A DNA stretch of 64,000 bases from Pseudomonas extremaustralis (GTDB lineage Bacteria > Pseudomonadota > Gammaproteobacteria > Pseudomonadales > Pseudomonadaceae), in NCBI RefSeq assembly GCF_900102035.1, contig NZ_LT629689.1, positions 6,296,501-6,360,500 of the forward strand. Reading direction: 5' to 3'. Shown in pieces: positions 62,333-64,000 of the stretch. Every line of letters begins with the position of its first letter. The first letter of the stretch is position 1. The position numbers and the translations under genes were made by a program. The notes beneath the pieces were generated by a model. The model saw nothing but the letters and a program-made list of their open reading frames with translations. It was not told the DNA's origin and did not search any database.

Positions 62333-64000
62333 TTAGCGTTCGCTTAGGACCGGGGCCTCGTCTTTGGGCGCCCTCCAGCCCAGCAGTTGTTGTTTGAAGC
62401 CATAGCTGGCGGCTTGGTAGTAGGTGATGGCCCGTTGGATCAAGGGGTCATCACTGCCTACCTGCAACTCCTGGCTCTCGCCCAGGGCCTGATCGTGGCG
62501 ACGCAGGCCCTGGCGTGGGCTGAGAATCGCCAGGTCCTTGCCGTCGAATAAGCCCAGGTGCTGATAGTTGCCGACCACGACGCGCGGTGGCAGCGGGTTG
62601 TCCTGCAGCAGGTTGCGGCCAAAGAAGGTCGACTCGTAGCTCTGGTTGAGCAGGCCCAACAGGGTCGGCGCCAGGTCGATCTGGCTGGCCAGTTGTGCGT
62701 TTTCCCGTGCATCGATCAGCTTGGGCGCATAAATGAACAGCGGTATCTGGTAGTTGGTGATGGGCAGGTCTTCCTTGCCTGCGCTGCCCGCCGTGTGGTC
62801 GGCGACGAACACAAAGATCGTGTTGTCGAACCAGGGTTTCTGCCTTGCTGCTTCCAGGAATTGACCGATGGCGTGATCGGTGTACTTCACCGCGCCGTCG
62901 CGACCGTTGCCGGATTTGATGTCGATACGCCCGTCCGGGTAGGTGTAGGGGCGATGATTGGAGGTGGTCATCAGTTGCAGCAGAAACGGCTGCTGCTTGG
63001 CGTAGTCAGCGTCGGCCAGCTTCAGGGTTTGTTTGTAGAGGTCTTCATCTGCCATGCCCCAGGCGTTTTTAAATGAGATTTCCGTCTCGGGCACGCTGCT
63101 CTGGTCGACGACGCGATAACCGTTGCCGCTGAAAAACGCGTTCATATTGTCGAAATAACCGCGCCCGCCATAGACGAACACGCTGTCGTAACCGATGGCG
63201 CTGAGTTGTTGGCCCAGGCTGGCAAAGCCACTTTCCCGACCGATGCGCTTGACGATGGAGCGCCCGGGCGTCGGTGGAATCGCCAGGGTGATCGCCTCCA
63301 GGCCGCGGTCGGTGCGGGTGCCGGTGGCATAGAAATTATTGAAATACAGGCTCTGTTTACGCAGCGCATCCAGGTTAGGCGTGAGGTCGCGCCCATCGCC
63401 ATTGCTGCCCATGTATTTGGCGCTGAAGCTTTCGATGGTCACCAGCACGATATTGGGTTTGCGCGGGGTGCCTGGGTTGGTGATGGCACGGCGGATATCC
63501 AGCGGGTCCTGGCCGATAAAGCGGGCGTTGGGCTCGCTGAGTTCGGCGCGCAACTGCTTGGCGACCACATCGGTGGGCAGGCTTTTATAGAACTGTGTGT
63601 AGTCCAGTTCGTTATTGCGGAACGCTGCGAAGAACTGATACGGGCCGTTGCTGGCCAGTTCGTTCTTGTAGGCGTTACCCCCCTGGGCACGCGGGCTGTC
63701 CTGGCTGATCAGTTGCAGGCTCAGGCCTACGACGAGCAACAGCGCCAACGCATCGAGCAGGCGACCACGCAACGGCGGCAGCGGGGCGCTCATCGCGGCA
63801 TTGAACGGTTTGCGCAAGGCCAGGCTCAGCACGATGGCGAGCATCGCCAACAGGCTCAGCAGTTTGCCGATCGGGTAGGACTCCAGCAGGTTGTTCAGGA
63901 CTTCATCGGAGTACACCAGGTAATCGACGGCGATAAAGTTGAAGCGCACGCCGAATTCATCCCAGAACAGCCACTCGGCAACTGAGGTGAACAGCATGGC
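62333..64000 (-). CDS. LTA synthase-like sulfatase-fold membrane protein, 5' end missing
   Basis: Partial: about 555 residues are in the window and the reading frame is still open at the right edge, so N-terminal membrane segments are probably lost (relatives are near 650-700 residues). The extracytoplasmic domain has VTIESFSAKYMG (metal Glu), the Thr nucleophile in NNFYATGTRTDRGLEA, and FVADHTAGSAG (Asp-His). The family transfers phosphoglycerol or phosphoethanolamine; in gram-negatives, OpgB/EptA-like roles are known. Substrate here is undetermined. Confidence 0.85.
   Translation of the reverse strand, partial: AMLFTSVAEWLFWDEFGVRFNFIAVDYLVYSDEVLNNLLESYPIGKLLSLLAMLAIVLSLALRKPFNAAMSAPLPPLRGRLLDALALLLVVGLSLQLISQDSPRAQGGNAYKNELASNGPYQFFAAFRNNELDYTQFYKSLPTDVVAKQLRAELSEPNARFIGQDPLDIRRAITNPGTPRKPNIVLVTIESFSAKYMGSNGDGRDLTPNLDALRKQSLYFNNFYATGTRTDRGLEAITLAIPPTPGRSIVKRIGRESGFASLGQQLSAIGYDSVFVYGGRGYFDNMNAFFSGNGYRVVDQSSVPETEISFKNAWGMADEDLYKQTLKLADADYAKQQPFLLQLMTTSNHRPYTYPDGRIDIKSGNGRDGAVKYTDHAIGQFLEAARQKPWFDNTIFVFVADHTAGSAGKEDLPITNYQIPLFIYAPKLIDARENAQLASQIDLAPTLLGLLNQSYESTFFGRNLLQDNPLPPRVVVGNYQHLGLFDGKDLAILSPRQGLRRHDQALGESQELQVGSDDPLIQRAITYYQAASYGFKQQLLGWRAPKDEAPVLSER

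Overview
The window is chromosomal DNA of a fluorescent pseudomonad, most likely of the Pseudomonas fluorescens group. The evidence is codon and GC style, REP/REPIN repeats of the GTAGGAGC type, and gene neighbourhoods that match Pseudomonas core order as I remember it: mltF-purL; ffh-rpsP-rimM-trmD-rplS; xerD-dsbC-hom-thrC; yaeQ-recJ; acvB-mprF; hugZ-fxsA-groES-groEL. Most genes are ordinary housekeeping genes, with three accessory or disturbed zones.

Region by region. (1) 1-5 kb: start of lipoprotein transglycosylase gene mltF (cut by the window edge), diverging from purL and a NIF3-like small gene, then two tandem REPIN copies exactly 160 bp apart. (2) 5-18.2 kb, minus strand: a GlcNAc uptake and catabolism cluster in the order GntR regulator, nagA, SIS-domain gene, EIIA-HPr-EI fusion, nagE. 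It is followed 43 bp downstream by a ~1912-codon orphan toxin-like gene with two copies of a GExH-type C-terminal domain, the first with its catalytic residues lost. (3) 18-26.5 kb: L,D-transpeptidase, two Nudix hydrolases, gamma-carbonic anhydrase-like protein, VUT transporter, purT, an MHS symporter, CNNM/CorC and YpjD membrane proteins. (4) 26.5-36 kb: SRP Ffh, the rpsP-rimM-trmD-rplS operon, xerD, dsbC, hom, thrC and two small proteins. (5) 36-42 kb: solute-binding protein with a CoA-transferase, YaeQ, RecJ. (6) 40.8-44.8 kb: acvB (intact) and mprF, which is split by one missing base in a G run; restoring it gives a full 880-residue protein. (7) 45-50.6 kb: two identical initiator tRNA genes flank a YhiI-RbbA-YhhJ type export cassette that carries a textbook class II Anr/FNR promoter. 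(8) 50.8-64 kb: SOS-controlled dinB, a lipoprotein, proS, ampG, Atl, a DUF481 protein, HugZ-like, FxsA, heat-shock groES-groEL, and a PAP2 phosphatase with an LTA-synthase-like sulfatase-fold protein running off the window.

How they work together: the nag cluster phosphorylates and deacetylates GlcNAc to feed central metabolism, with a GntR repressor whose candidate operators lie just upstream. AmpG, MltF and the L,D-transpeptidase belong to cell-wall recycling and remodelling. MprF and AcvB should form an opposing pair that adds and removes aminoacyl groups on phosphatidylglycerol, but the synthase looks broken or recoded. The most unusual candidates are the duplicated-domain toxin attached to the GlcNAc operon, the mprF frameshift, and the Anr-controlled exporter between the tRNA-fMet genes.
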